NCBI GenBank assembly: GCA_963969595.1 | Contig: OZ018416.1 | Location: 2,682,065-2,746,064 of the forward strand | Direction of reading: 5' to 3' | Source: Neckera pumila | Lineage: Eukaryota; Streptophyta; Bryopsida; Hypnales; Neckeraceae | DNA: 64,000 nucleotides | Program-made: the position numbers and the translations under genes | The notes under the pieces: model-generated | What the model was told of the DNA's origin: nothing | The model's input: the letters and a program-made list of their open reading frames with translations, nothing else | Databases searched by the model: none | Part shown: piece by piece, positions 34,184 to 45,700 of the stretch | Layout of the letters: each line of letters starts with the position of its first letter | Numbering within the stretch: the first letter of the stretch is position 1

Positions 34184-36620
34184 AATCCCGGTCCGTACGT
34201 TATAGTGTTGGGATGTTGTGTTGTTGAATTCCTTCACCAGTTTCCCCTGGGCCTTCCTACTGCAAATAATCATCTGGAAACTTCCTGCAAGGGAAGCAAG
34301 GAAATTAATAAAAAAAACAGCATGCGAATCTCATTTTCTGGCAATTGGAAACTTGTAAGCTGAAATAATCGGTGTACGTAACTTGCCAATTGCACGAGCC
34401 AAAAGTTGGGATTATAGCCACAGCCAAAGTGGTGTACAATTGCACGAGAGCGTGGAACAGAACAGGCCATGACGCGAGCCATTCTTATCCAGATCCCTGG
34501 TGTCCGTAATTTTTAGAACTAAAACTGCTTCTTGAACTAGTTTCATATTCAGCGATTCTCGAAGTACTTGTTGCACTGAATTCGCCACTTTTTCAACTCT
34601 TGCTGTGATGTCAATTCCGTGAACTTCGATCAGTCCGGACTACGAACAAGAAGCCTTTGACATTGCATGTCGAACTAATTAATACTAATAATGATCGATG
34701 TTAGACCAGTACATTGGATCGAGTGACGTGCACAAGTGGTCACTGCATGCGATGTACTGGTCATTCCACAAATGGACACTCTAGCAGTAAATCGAGGAAC
34801 GCATATACTGTCGCCACCTTAGCTAGCTTGCTGCCAAGGATGTGTTCCAATTCCATAGTAGGTCAAAACGTGGTTTGAATGAATGCACAATCAGCCTTGC
34901 GTGATGTTGAGAAAAGTGGAGTTTTGTTAATGGAATGGATTGGAAGTGTCCGTACGTGTGTCGCATCAGTGCAGCATCAGATTGGGTACTTGCTCGATCG
35001 TCTCATTGATGCTCGGAGAGATAAGTTCCACGGAATAAATGCAACTTTCGATCCGTGCACGTGAAGTGGAAGTAACGTACTCACGATTCCCGGCTTTTGG
35101 ATCTCGAGTAGTGCTGCTTTTAATTTAAAACTATCTGAGTTTAATAATGGTCTCATCTTAGAATTACACGAAACTGAAGAGTCTGGAGTCGCACTTGTTT
35201 TTGACTTCAATGAAACTAATCAAAGTACTTAGCCTTAGGTATATGCAAGTCTCGATCATGAGCGTCGACATTGCGACGTTTAAGTGCCAGTGAGAGCACT
35301 GAATATTAGGACTTTGAAGTGTCGTATTTAAGGCCGGACTATTCAAGTTAATTTAACCAAGAGTACGGGGGCCACTAACAAAATCAGTAATATCTCTAAC
35401 TCGTACTAATTTTGAAATCATGAAAATTTGTGGTTCACAGTATTTTCCCGAAAGATATCAATATAAGAGAATACGTTAAAACCAATATAATGTACTATTT
35501 ATATACCATGTCAACCTTTATCCACATTTGATGGACCTTTAATCCAATTTTCATGTAAATTCCATCGATTTGGTCACACTAATTGAACTACATTTTGCCT
35601 CCGTATTGAAACTTGTTCAAAATTGAATTGAATTAATTTGAATAGAACTGAAACTACAAGGCAATTTGTATTAAATTAGTGAATTTCCAATTGTCCTAAA
35701 TGAAATAGTTAAGTGGCCGGAAGTTCCCTTTGAGGTTTCAGTAGGGTAACCTGCACAGCTGCACTAAATCCGCCATTTTATGAATACGACTGAGGCTTCC
35801 TGTATCCAGAAGTCCCCACCGTCCCCACATACGTCATTCAATTCCAAGGTCAATTCAAACTGACGTCGAAGGATCCCGAAGATGCCACTTACGAAACCTT
35901 TCTTCACAGCGATTAAATTAATGCAAAGCTGGGTGGGTACGCGTAGATGCTTTAGCATGTACTCCGACACCATGAATGTGTTTCAAAAACATAAATACAT
36001 TACTCAATACTTTAAAAACCAAAACTAAAACCCTCGGAAGCTTTACACTCGGAAATTATACCCGGCTGGGTATCGACAATTTCGTTAATAGGCGCGATTC
36101 TGGGCACCAAAAATTGATCGATATTCATGAATCTTGATGTACTCGACAACTCTAAAAACTGAAAATTAGGACTGCCAGTCAATCTTCGATCATTTCAGGC
36201 CAAATTTGTGGATCCCGTCAACTTCACGAAATTGACGATGAGTCACGTAACAGCCAGGCCTACCACACAATCGAAACTAATTCATTTATAAACTTCTATG
36301 GCTCTGCATGCGCGCAGTATAATGCTCGATCCCGGTTAACTTTGAGTAATGTATGTTCGAAGCCAAGCCAATACTGTAAATTAATTAACGGCAGTTCTAA
36401 GAATAGTGAAGCCTAGTAAGATCACGGTGATCAACGTCGAAGTGTACGTGTCACATACTCACATGTGTGTATTCTAATCGAGATTCCGTACGGAAAACAT
36501 GGAAAGCTGGCCTCGGGGTGCTGCACTCTTAACTTCCTGTCTGAAATGAAGCCGCCATGACCGTCCATGGAAGCTAGCTAGTTGAAGAACCCGGTCGAAC
36601 CCGTGATCGATCGAACCCTC
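34184..36620. other. Low-copy upstream region of the germin-like gene
   Basis: Mixed composition, no supported gene. It contains another member of the AACGAAATTGACG repeat (36074-36237, ends CGACAATTTCGTTAA and TTCACGAAATTGACG). Distal promoter elements may lie here but none can be assigned. Confidence 0.4.
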
Positions 36621-36626
36621 CCACCA

Positions 36627-36634
36627 TATAAATA
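36627..36634 (+). promoter_or_regulatory. TATA box of the germin-like gene
   Basis: TATAAATA in a CCACCATATAAATATGAG context, 163 bases before the initiator ATG. The placement implies a leader of roughly 130 bases. Confidence 0.7.
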
Positions 36635-36796
36635 TGAGGCCAACTCCGCTTCAATTCATCCATGATTCCCCGGCCCATCGCATACTACGACTAGTCTACT
36701 TAGCATTCTCGGAAAGGGACTTATTAGCATCTGCTAGTAATTATTCAGCCTATCTAGCTCGAACCGAGTTGCGACGTACTGATATATTGACGATCG

Positions 36797-39214
36797 ATGG
36801 CGATGGGGAAATTTGGGGTACTAGTTGTGGTGTTGACAGTGGCGCTCTTGGCGATTGTGCGTGTGGCCGATGGCGCAGACCCCGACCCGTTGCAGGACTT
36901 CTGTGTGGCTGATGAGTCTAACAAAATATTCCTGAACGGCTTCCCTTGCAAGGACCCAGCGAAAGTGACATCGGAGGATTTCACGTTTCGGGGGCTAAGG
37001 AACCAGGGCAACTTGAACACCTCCTTTGGTGCGCCCCTGCAGACAGCTTTCGTTACGCAGTTCCCAGGAATCAATACCCAGGTATACTATGATTCATGTT
37101 GTTAAGTGCGTTTTCGATCTCATGTTACACGTCAATTTTTACTTGATACTTGCTACGTACTACCGGTAGTCTGTGTCGATCATAGAGAACTGTACAGCAC
37201 AGATTGACCGTCAATACGTTAAACTTGCGATCTTTCATTGCTTTGCATTGGCGCGGTTCAGGCTTGAAACCAAAATCTAGTTTATGGCCTGAAATTAGAC
37301 CATTGTGAAGATATATGCGCAAGTTTTGGTTTGTTGCCAATTTAACGAAATTGACGTTAAGAGGAGAATATCTTAATTAGTTGGATTCTCATATGGGAAA
37401 TGTGATTCAGGGCTTGGTTTCTTTTTTCTAGTACTTTCTACAATATGTAGGTGACTGTAAATATTTCTCAGGTTTAACGATATTGGCGAGTCCTTCGGCT
37501 AAGGCTAGAATTAATTGTACGTCAACGTCGGGGAATTTAAGGTGTCCGTAATAAATGAAAAGGACACATTCTAGAGAAGGAAAGAACCTAGGAATAAGAG
37601 TTTGAATTTTGTGTATGTTATTGATGAGAGGCGCTTTGCACTTGGGGCCGACCAAGCCAAGAAAATCAAAATTCGGAGCACTCTCATTGGTCAAGCTGAG
37701 ACCATTTTCTGAACTCTTAGTGCTCTAAATTACTGCTTTTATTCGTTTGACCCTAACTGTAAAACTAGCGTTCCAGCCCTTCAGACACTCAATTGGGTAA
37801 AAAACTAAGTGACTCTCCTTTGCTTTTTCAAAGCTAAAGAAATTCTTAGAACATACGTATTTTGTCTAATACCCAGAGTATTCTAAATTCAGCATCTGAC
37901 TAAATTATTGATACATGATAATGCAACTTTCAAGTTTTAAGCCAACTCTATGAGTCCTATCACTCTACCTCATTAGCTAATCACAAATTACAAAAACATA
38001 GCTCAGAAAGGGATTCTCCTCTTTGTCATAGGGTTTCTTATGTTACAACCCAGTATAACTTACTGTCTCGGGCTCTCTGTCTCTGTGACCCTAAACCAAC
38101 AAAAAGTACAAATCTCAACACTATAGACCACCAATCGAAACGTCAATTCAGTTTATGTTGGCAGAAATCGATCCCAAAACTAAGCTACTAAATCAATACC
38201 AGCCTAATGTTCCAAGCTTTGGGCAGACGGATGTCCCAATTTTCCGCACCAATTTAACGACCTCTCCCCTCCGGTGACTAGTAGCTAGCTTCTGTAGTCC
38301 AGTTTCACTGATTCCTTCAAATTTGCTCATATCGACTTGGTTTTTTCAATTCCTGTAAATCCAACGCTTCTGACTAACATTCTCGCGCAAACTATGGTGT
38401 AAATCTTAACGTCAATTTCGATTGCTGGTTCAATTGGCGGTATTCCAGTACTCTGGAACCTTTCAGAAATTGAGCGCGTCCTGAAGCGTTAATCTACACC
38501 CGTCCTAGTTTTGGGAGCTTTGGGTAGATTTATGTCCCCAATATTAACTTCGGAATTTGCAGGATTTTCGCCAATTTCTCGAAATTGACGATCGATGTTA
38601 ACGTCATTTTAGTTAAATTGGCCATATTCCATTTTTATGAGCCGCGCGGCCTGAAACCAAAATCTATGCTTCTCCAAAGTAGTCTTTGTGAACTGAAAGA
38701 CCCTCGTGAAGATTTGTCTCACAATTTTGGCTTTGTGAAAGTGTCGCCACTTTAACGAAATTGACGATCGGATGCTGTTTTGGGGGAGATGCAGGGGATC
38801 TCGTGGGCCCGTCTAGACTTCGCCCCCGGCGGCTTGAACGTCCCCCACTGGCACCAGCGCGCGACTGAGATCCTGTCCGTCCAGGAAGGCGAGCTCTTTG
38901 TTGGCTTCGTGGACACCACAAACAAGCTCTGGGCTACTACTTTGAAAAAGGGCGACATCACAGTCTTCCCTCGCGGCCTCCTGCACTTCCAGTTCAACAC
39001 AGGCAAAAAAGTCGCCACCGCCGCCCTCGCCCTCAGCAGCCAGAACCCCGGACGCTCCGACGCGGGCAAGGCCACCTTCGGCAGCGGAATCAAAGAGCAA
39101 ATTCTAGAGAAGGCGTTCAACCTCAGTCCCGAAATTGTCAAACAACTGGAGAAGTTCTTCAATGCGCCACACTCGCCGGAAGAGCAGAGCTTCTCCGGCC
39201 ATGAAGTCCAGTGA
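36797..39214 (+). CDS. Germin-like protein, two exons
   Basis: Exons 36797-37081 and 38795-39214 join in phase 0 (ACCCAG|GTATAC, GATGCAG|GGGATC) to give 234 residues, close to the usual germin-like length of 210-230. Residues 1-27 form a signal peptide, followed by the family hallmark DPDPLQDFCVAD. Cys36 and Cys51 correspond to the conserved disulfide. The cupin motifs are intact: PHWHQRATE supplies His113, His115 and Glu120, and PRGLLH supplies His159, the four metal ligands of germins. There is a sequon NTS at 74. Germin-like proteins are secreted cell-wall cupins that assemble into oligomers; different members show superoxide dismutase, oxalate oxidase or other activity. Which applies here cannot be told. 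An upstream TATA box and two downstream AATAAA motifs fit a normal gene. The 1.7-kb intron is unusual in being largely small transposons. Confidence 0.95.
37209..37356. mobile_element. Small inverted-repeat element in germin-like intron
   Basis: Ends CGTCAATACGTTAAACTTGC and GCCAATTTAACGAAATTGACG-type inverse; interior GAAACCAAAATCTA, GGCCTGAAATTAGACC and CAAGTTTTGGTTTG. One of three copies in this intron. Confidence 0.65.
38410..38590. mobile_element. Small inverted-repeat element in germin-like intron
   Basis: Ends CGTCAATTTCGATTGC and CCAATTTCTCGAAATTGACG. The interior is more diverged but keeps AATCTACACCCGTCCTAG. It is adjacent to the next copy. Confidence 0.55.
38601..38766. mobile_element. 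Small inverted-repeat element next to the splice acceptor
   Basis: Ends ACGTCATTTTAGTTAAATTG and CACTTTAACGAAATTGACG; interior GAAACCAAAATCTATGCTTC and CACAATTTTGGCTTTGTG. Its right end is only 28 bases before the intron's AG, so it probably overlaps the branch-point region. Confidence 0.65.
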
Positions 39215-40640
39215 AGCCGCCATCCGGGGATCTCAATGATCCAAGGCGAACTAGCTGTGCTTTGAGAAATGCTATCAACATTGACACAGAATGGGACCAA
39301 GCCCGTGATTGGAGCCTGGTAACCAAGTAGATAGATGAATGTGAAAGAATGGCCATGACTTAGTTGCAGTTGCAGATGGAAACGGGACTACTTGGGTGTG
39401 AATGGGTGACCTAGAGTTGTGACAATGGACACATATATTTGTAGAGTTGGAGTGAGTGTGTGAGTCCTTGGGTAGGGAGCTTACAAGAGGTTTCGTTTGG
39501 AGGATTGGATCCAAGCTTGGGTTGCAATTAAGCTCAAGCTTTTGTGGTGGGGGGCTTTCTCAGGTGTGTATTGCAATAATGGGTGGAAGGTCTTACGATG
39601 GTCTTGTTACAGTCCATCTTTCCACTTTGGCTAGGAATTTCGAAAAACTGGTTGTATCCATGTTGCGCAATAAAATTTTCATTTCGAATTCATAAGGATT
39701 TGGATGTGGAATGGTGATGTACGAATTCTCTGGTTGAGATTGATTGCATCCATCCAGTTTTGGGTGTATTATTGCCAGATTTCAATTTCAATAAAAAATT
39801 TAGTCTAGCTAGCTATAGATTATGACATGAGATTGAGACCAATAAAGTCATAGAATAGTGAAACCTCAACCAGTTCGTCCACGATTTTGTCCTTTCAAGT
39901 TCTGTAAATTTGAATCCAGACAAGTGTATTCGTTTTAGGGTGGGTTCATTAGGTCACCAATGGACTTTCATGTCCCCAAACCACTTCGGAAACTTCAACA
40001 TCTTCAATTTAAAAATCATCAAGTGGTCACCAGTGGTAGTGTGGAGAGAAGTGGAACCGTCGTTTCTTCTACTAGAGTGTCCAAATTTCTATGTGTATTC
40101 TTGTTTGCACTTGATGTTAGCGGTGGTATCATGTAATATTTCTGAGATCAAGTTTTTCAATATACTCTCGTTAGTACTTGTTATTGAGATTTGGACACTG
40201 CGGTGATCTAGTCTCTGACGGTCAAATTAAAGAAAGCAGAAAACCAAGAGCCACGGTCATGTTGTGTGTAATCACCTAGCTGTCATCTGATTCAAACCAC
40301 AATCCGACATGAACATAGGATACTCGGTGCGTTCCAAGCGTCGTTGATCAATTGTTCACCTCTCATTGAGAATGTTAATAACCAATATGTGAAAACCCCA
40401 ACGAGAAGATGGAAAAATTTGATTGAAGAGCTTCCAGAAGTTTAAGAAGTAAGCCGTGATGATCCTAGAAACCCACTCAACCAAGCAAAAATATTTTTTG
40501 CCAACATTTGAAGAGAACAATCACAAGAGATGAGAGAAAATACCTACGTGGTGCAAGAGAATCATCGCTAGAGATGATGAAGGCAAGAGTAGTCCTGATT
40601 TGGGGTAGCATTTCTGGCTGGCCTTAAATGACGGTAACTT
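39215..40640. other. 3' flank of germin-like gene and spacer to the convergent gene
   Basis: Contains the germin-like 3' untranslated region and then about 800 bases of unremarkable sequence. A 98-codon frame at 39910-40206 lacks an ATG and is not supported. Confidence 0.4.
39669..39674 (+). terminator. Polyadenylation signal candidate, germin-like gene
   Basis: AATAAA 455 bases after the stop codon; a second AATAAA lies at 39790-39795. Either could serve. Confidence 0.45.
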
Positions 40641-40645
40641 AGTAT

Positions 40646-41488
40646 TTAATTAAATTCATTGATCCAGCCGAGCTCAAGTGTTTCATCTTTGTGGCATAGG
40701 CACTGGCACGTCTTCACCTTCCTGCAATGTGCCCTATGCAGATGACAGTAGCACTTCACGCACCACCGCTGAGAGAAAACGAGGCAGGTGCAACATTCCG
40801 TTTTATGGCAGTGGCATTTACACTGCCTGGAGCAGACGCACCCACACTTCCGTTGCAGGTGACAATGGCAATCGCAGCTCCCTTCTGCATGACAGTAGCA
40901 ATCCCACGGATCTTCCTTTCGCCGAGGACGGCGAGGAATAATATCTCTCTTCCCGCCTGCGACATAGCTCGGGCTGATTGTGGCCCATCTGGTTTCCATG
41001 TACTCGAGCTTGTCCATATACAGCTGGTTCTGCTGCTCCCCTTGGCCGAAATAGAACAAGGGCCAGAACACGTTGAGTTGCTTCACGTCGCGGTCCTGGT
41101 AGACGAGCAGCCTGGCTCCGTTCCGTCCCTCCACCGAAAAGATGCTGTCGAATTGGTGTGTGATAGCTCCGTAGATATGCTGCATCCTGGAGGCCCAGGG
41201 TCGAACCAAATTCGGTCGGGTGCGGAAGATCTGGCCAAATTCCTTAAGGACCCTGTCTGGAAGAATGGGCAACCAGACTCGTATGTAAGCAGGGGCGGAT
41301 ACGAGATTGAGCTCGGCTCTCCATCGAGGGCACATGAACTCTTGTAGCCGGGCTAGCTCCAGGGCATCCCAGGATTTCTTGAAGAATGTCTGCTTGGTGT
41401 TGCAATTTAGCATCTGTGCTAGCCATATATGAGAGCAGATTTTCCTTCCGCTGGCATTCGTGCCCGCCTGAGCGCACAGGCGGGTCAT
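40646..41488 (-). CDS. 280-aa protein with 70-residue Cys/His-rich C-terminal domain
   Basis: An open frame of 280 codons; an in-frame TGA lies 12 bases upstream, so this ATG is the first possible. A pyrimidine-rich acceptor (TTTTTGTAATTCAG) about 18 bases before it implies a leader intron. An overlapping out-of-frame ATG lies 10 bases earlier. Residues 1-190 look globular, with many Trp, Tyr and Phe (for example FWPLFYFGQ near 141), and resemble nothing I know. Residues 197-266 hold 21 Cys and 9 His in CxC, CHCH and CxCxC clusters (CDCHCH, CGCVC, CKCHCH, CQCLCH), followed by a short acidic tail. Such density implies binding of several Zn, Cu or other soft metal ions, as in metallothioneins, but the fusion to a 190-residue domain is not a standard metallothionein. 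No signal peptide is seen. Role unknown. Confidence 0.75.
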   Translation of the reverse strand: MTRLCAQAGTNASGRKICSHIWLAQMLNCNTKQTFFKKSWDALELARLQEFMCPRWRAELNLVSAPAYIRVWLPILPDRVLKEFGQIFRTRPNLVRPWASRMQHIYGAITHQFDSIFSVEGRNGARLLVYQDRDVKQLNVFWPLFYFGQGEQQNQLYMDKLEYMETRWATISPSYVAGGKRDIIPRRPRRKEDPWDCYCHAEGSCDCHCHLQRKCGCVCSRQCKCHCHKTECCTCLVFSQRWCVKCYCHLHRAHCRKVKTCQCLCHKDETLELGWINEFN

Positions 41489-42735
41489 GGTGCGTCATCG
41501 CCAGAACTGAATTACAAAAACAAAGAATGCATATCAGTGAAAGTAGAGGAAACGCATTAGATCTCCAATTGGGAAACCAAGCCCGCGCCCCATGGCAGTG
41601 AGCATTGCACGAATGCCATGGGACGTTGCTTATATTGCCAGGCGGCAATTTTGCAGTTATTTTGAGAAATAACTGCGAGCTTGTACCAGAACCACAGGGA
41701 ACAGCTACAGAATCCACATAACACTGTCGGCAACAACGTTAGAGAACATAACTCTTCACGCAGGACAGCTCTGAACATAACCAAAACACGACTGTAGAAT
41801 GCGGACATCGCTTCATGCCTCGACTACTTAAGATCTATCACAGCAAATTTGTTGGATGGAGATTGTTGAGAAAGAGAAACGAACATGGCACGCCATTCGT
41901 CTCCAATCGAAAATCGCAGAAGAAAGTGATTACGGAAGCTAACGTAAAGAAGCGATTATCAGCACGGACAACGAATTTGACACTTGGTACCAATTAGAGC
42001 TCGGGAAACCTCTGCAAAACAACTCTGTAAAATAACCTATCTTAAGGTCATTTGATTCACGATTTCAATGCAATTGAAGTTGTCGCCGAGCACTGCCAAG
42101 AAATACAAGGGCAAGAATAGTCTCTCCTGTTCTTTCAATAACAGTCAGCCCACGGGATTAAACCTCACGTCAAGCGCCTCCTCCGGGTTCGAGCGCCTCC
42201 TTTCTCCTTCAAGGGATGGAGTCCAACATCTCAATTGCAACTGGTGACCTGTGAATTATAACACACGAAATCCCCCTGGTACTGAATAAAATAGAGTTTC
42301 CTACTCCCTTAGAACAAAAAAAAAGCAAAGTCTCTTTTGCCAAGCAAAATAATTATATTTAGACAAGGAAAGAAACCTAATTAATCGCACTTCATGCAGT
42401 TCGTTTTTATACGACCTCTAAAATGTCACTGTGGAACATCCTGCACGCTTGTTACACAATTGTTGACTGTGGCACACTTGTCACACATTCAAGCTATGCC
42501 ATAGTCACTTTTTAGGGACCCAAAGCAGTCAGATAAAACAGGATAGGGTGAAAAATCACAGGAAAAGCTCACTTCCCGAGATTTGTGTTCTCTCACCTCG
42601 TGGCCTTGTCGCTGGAAGGGGAGAAGTTAGTTGCCGGCTGGCAACTGGATTTCTGATGACGATCTTCTCACGTTAGGCGTCGTTTCAAGCTCAATCACTC
42701 GAATCTGTTGAAGCTACAGTAATTGACACCCTCGT
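41489..42735 (-). other. Leader and promoter region of the Cys/His-rich gene
   Basis: Probably holds a non-coding first exon and leader intron ending near 41506, and the promoter near 42.4 kb. It also lies just downstream of the next minus-strand gene. No further coding sequence supported. Confidence 0.4.
42404..42411 (-). promoter_or_regulatory. TATA box candidate for the Cys/His-rich gene
   Basis: On the minus strand TATAAAAA in a GGTCGTATAAAAACGAAC context, about 900 bases upstream of the ATG, which fits a leader intron. Confidence 0.4.
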
Positions 42736-45700
42736 TCACTGGTCCCGCTGATAGTTCCTATTAACTGTGGCCTGTCCAAATGAACTACCAGCACCCTTTC
42801 TACGACCTTTCGCTAGAGCACCCTCCAAGGTTAGCGGTAATGGGAACCTGATGGAGCAATACAATTTTCTCAAGATACACCTTAACTTAAACTACAGCAG
42901 TCCTTTGCATAGACCCTCCGCTTTAAGACCTCAGCACTCAACTATTGCCAAGAGTACGGTAACAACTGCCAATCATGGCATCCGCATAAAGTTCACCAAA
43001 AGAGTAAGCGTTAACAATACTGAAAATGTCATGAAAAATTGCAGAAATATATCCCATACCAACATACATCCTTGAAACTTGCAACAGACGACAAGAGGGA
43101 TTGAAGAGGAGCTAAACATTAGTAGCGGAACAGAGAAGATCGTTCTTATAGCTGGAAGGAAAACATTGGGTGACTATCATAGTCTGGACTAAGAAAACCA
43201 GCTTGGCTGAATATACTACATTGCTCTTCATTGCTGTTAATAAAGAGCTATCAAAGCACACTTGGCAAAGGTCAAGAGGTCTCCGTGTTTTTCTTCACAA
43301 CTTCAGATGCAGCAAAAATGAGGCCAATCTATAGCTGTTAGCTATTTCTGCGGGAAAGCATCACAAATGTATCATCATTACCGTGGCTAAGGCCCTAAAT
43401 AAATAAAAGAACGCCTCTAATACTAAAACCTACTCCTAATTGGCTCTAGCTTGAGTTCCCCCCAAAATATGAGTAGGATTTCCCAAGTTATAGAGCCATA
43501 TCTTGGCGAGCACTGCATCGAAACAATGTAAAAATCATCAATTCTTAGGTGAATGTTCCATCTCGTAGGGCAGCCAAATTGCGGGCTCCTTGTGCTGAGA
43601 GATGAGAATGGAGAAGCACATGAGCATACCGACTTCAAATTGTGGGACCTTCACCAGAAATGCGACAACTTGCAGAAGGAGCTTTCTTGGGAGATCCATG
43701 AATTGTATGAACACGCCTCTTTCACCTGATATGATTTAGACATTGATTAACTGGTTGTTAATCAATGCACCAAGCAGGAGACAAACGAAGTCAAAACCTT
43801 TGCAATATGTTGAGCAGCGATTCAAGACATACGCATAAACATACAAGACGCAAACGAGTAACAAACGGTTAAGTGACCATTACGCCCATGGACTTCATTT
43901 CATAATTTCATATTTCACGAAGATTTAAATAAGTAAAACTCATAGAGAGTATGTAAAGGTCGCAAGGATAACCTACTCAGTATCTTAGGGTTCGACAACG
44001 TATAACGTTCTTCTCCTTATTCTCACCAAAAAAATTCTACAGGCTCTGCTATTTTTAATCTGAACGAAATATAACAAGCATCACAGAAAATCAGATCCTA
44101 CACCTGTGACAAAATTATCTGTAAAGTAAACATGGTTCAACAGGTTTGCTCCATTAACCTTTCACCAGTTATAAAATCGAGAAGGTATATAATGAATTGC
44201 CTTGGTTATGCACACTTTGACCGAAATCCTCATTTATACCAGTGATACATTCAGTAGCTACCAAAAGCAGGTGACACCTGCTTGAAGTGAACACTAAAAG
44301 AAACGCTGATCTGTACTCAGGCTTTCAGGAAAAATGTGCATAAGATTGATTGTTATAGAATTGTTGTGAACGAAAAAAAAACCTCAAGTACTCGACAAGG
44401 AAAATAGCGTTGGTCGACAAGTGTAATAATAATCAGCCTCTAAAGCTTTACACGTTACAAGCACAAGTGCTAAAGCTTGTCAACATCTTCTTGATCACTC
44501 GAATGTGCAACCATGAAAGCCATGAAGTATCGACGATCCACAAATGTGAGTGTCAACATTCACCCTTGAAACGAGCTGAAATTGAGAACACACACAGAGA
44601 GAGAGACAGAGAGAGAGACTCACCGAAATTGAGAAAGAACAACAGATCGACTGGAGTACACAGTAATGCCACAACGTCCAAATCGACCTCCAACCTATGA
44701 GTGATAATACCATTAAAGACTGGAATGATGCATCGATGAGGCCAGGATACAAATAAGGCTGCTGATCCTGCAGCACATCTGGCTGACTGGATGTTGCACT
44801 GTAGTCTTCAACTAATCTCAATGATTGAGCATCATGTACCTTCAGTCAAACGAAAGAAAACGAAAATAAGTAATGATATCCTAGTCTCGAATTTCAATCC
44901 TGTCCACGTGAGCCCTATCTAGTTCCCTTCACAGATCTAAGATAATCGGAAGCAAGTTGTGGAGTAGACCAGCTATGGACTCGAAAAAAACAGGGAAAGA
45001 AGAAATCCAGCTGACTAACTGTTCCGAGTCAAGGGAATACACAGAGCATCATTCTTAAGCGGGTGAACGTAGTCACCTGTTCCTTAAAAGTAGCTGAGTA
45101 GATCTTTGGATCGTAAAGTCGATCTGGACGAACTCTGCTTTCGATTATCAGCATCAAAAAGAATGATCTCCTAAACTTTTGCTCTAAACTAGCTGCATCA
45201 ACAAGCGCTTCCTTCGGCATAGCTGTTCTTTGCCGTTCGCTTCCAGAATTTGCATGCTTGAGATTTGCAGAGGAATGTGAAACAGTGACATCATTTCCAG
45301 AACAACATAGATCTGTCACGTAGCGCTCCATAATCAGGTCCGACGTGTTCTCATGGTCTGCGTTCGATATTATCTACACAAAAATCAACAATAGAGTTCA
45401 GTGTATCACAAAAAACTGAAAATATGTATAGTCTAAAAATTGAATGGACAACAGAGTAGAATGCACGGACATCGAGATCTTCAATCGAATCCTGTATCCA
45501 CTTCGATTCAACATCCTAAAATTATCAGTCCCTGCACTAGGTCCGCTGCATCGAGATATTCCTACCAATCTTCTGAAATTTATAACGGCAAATCTAATGA
45601 AAAATCGAAAAAGAGTGTTATCAATCCAACTACAACTTCCGATACCAAAGTGCTATCAGCCACGAGCAACGTACTAATTTGAACATTTAATAGTAAGACC

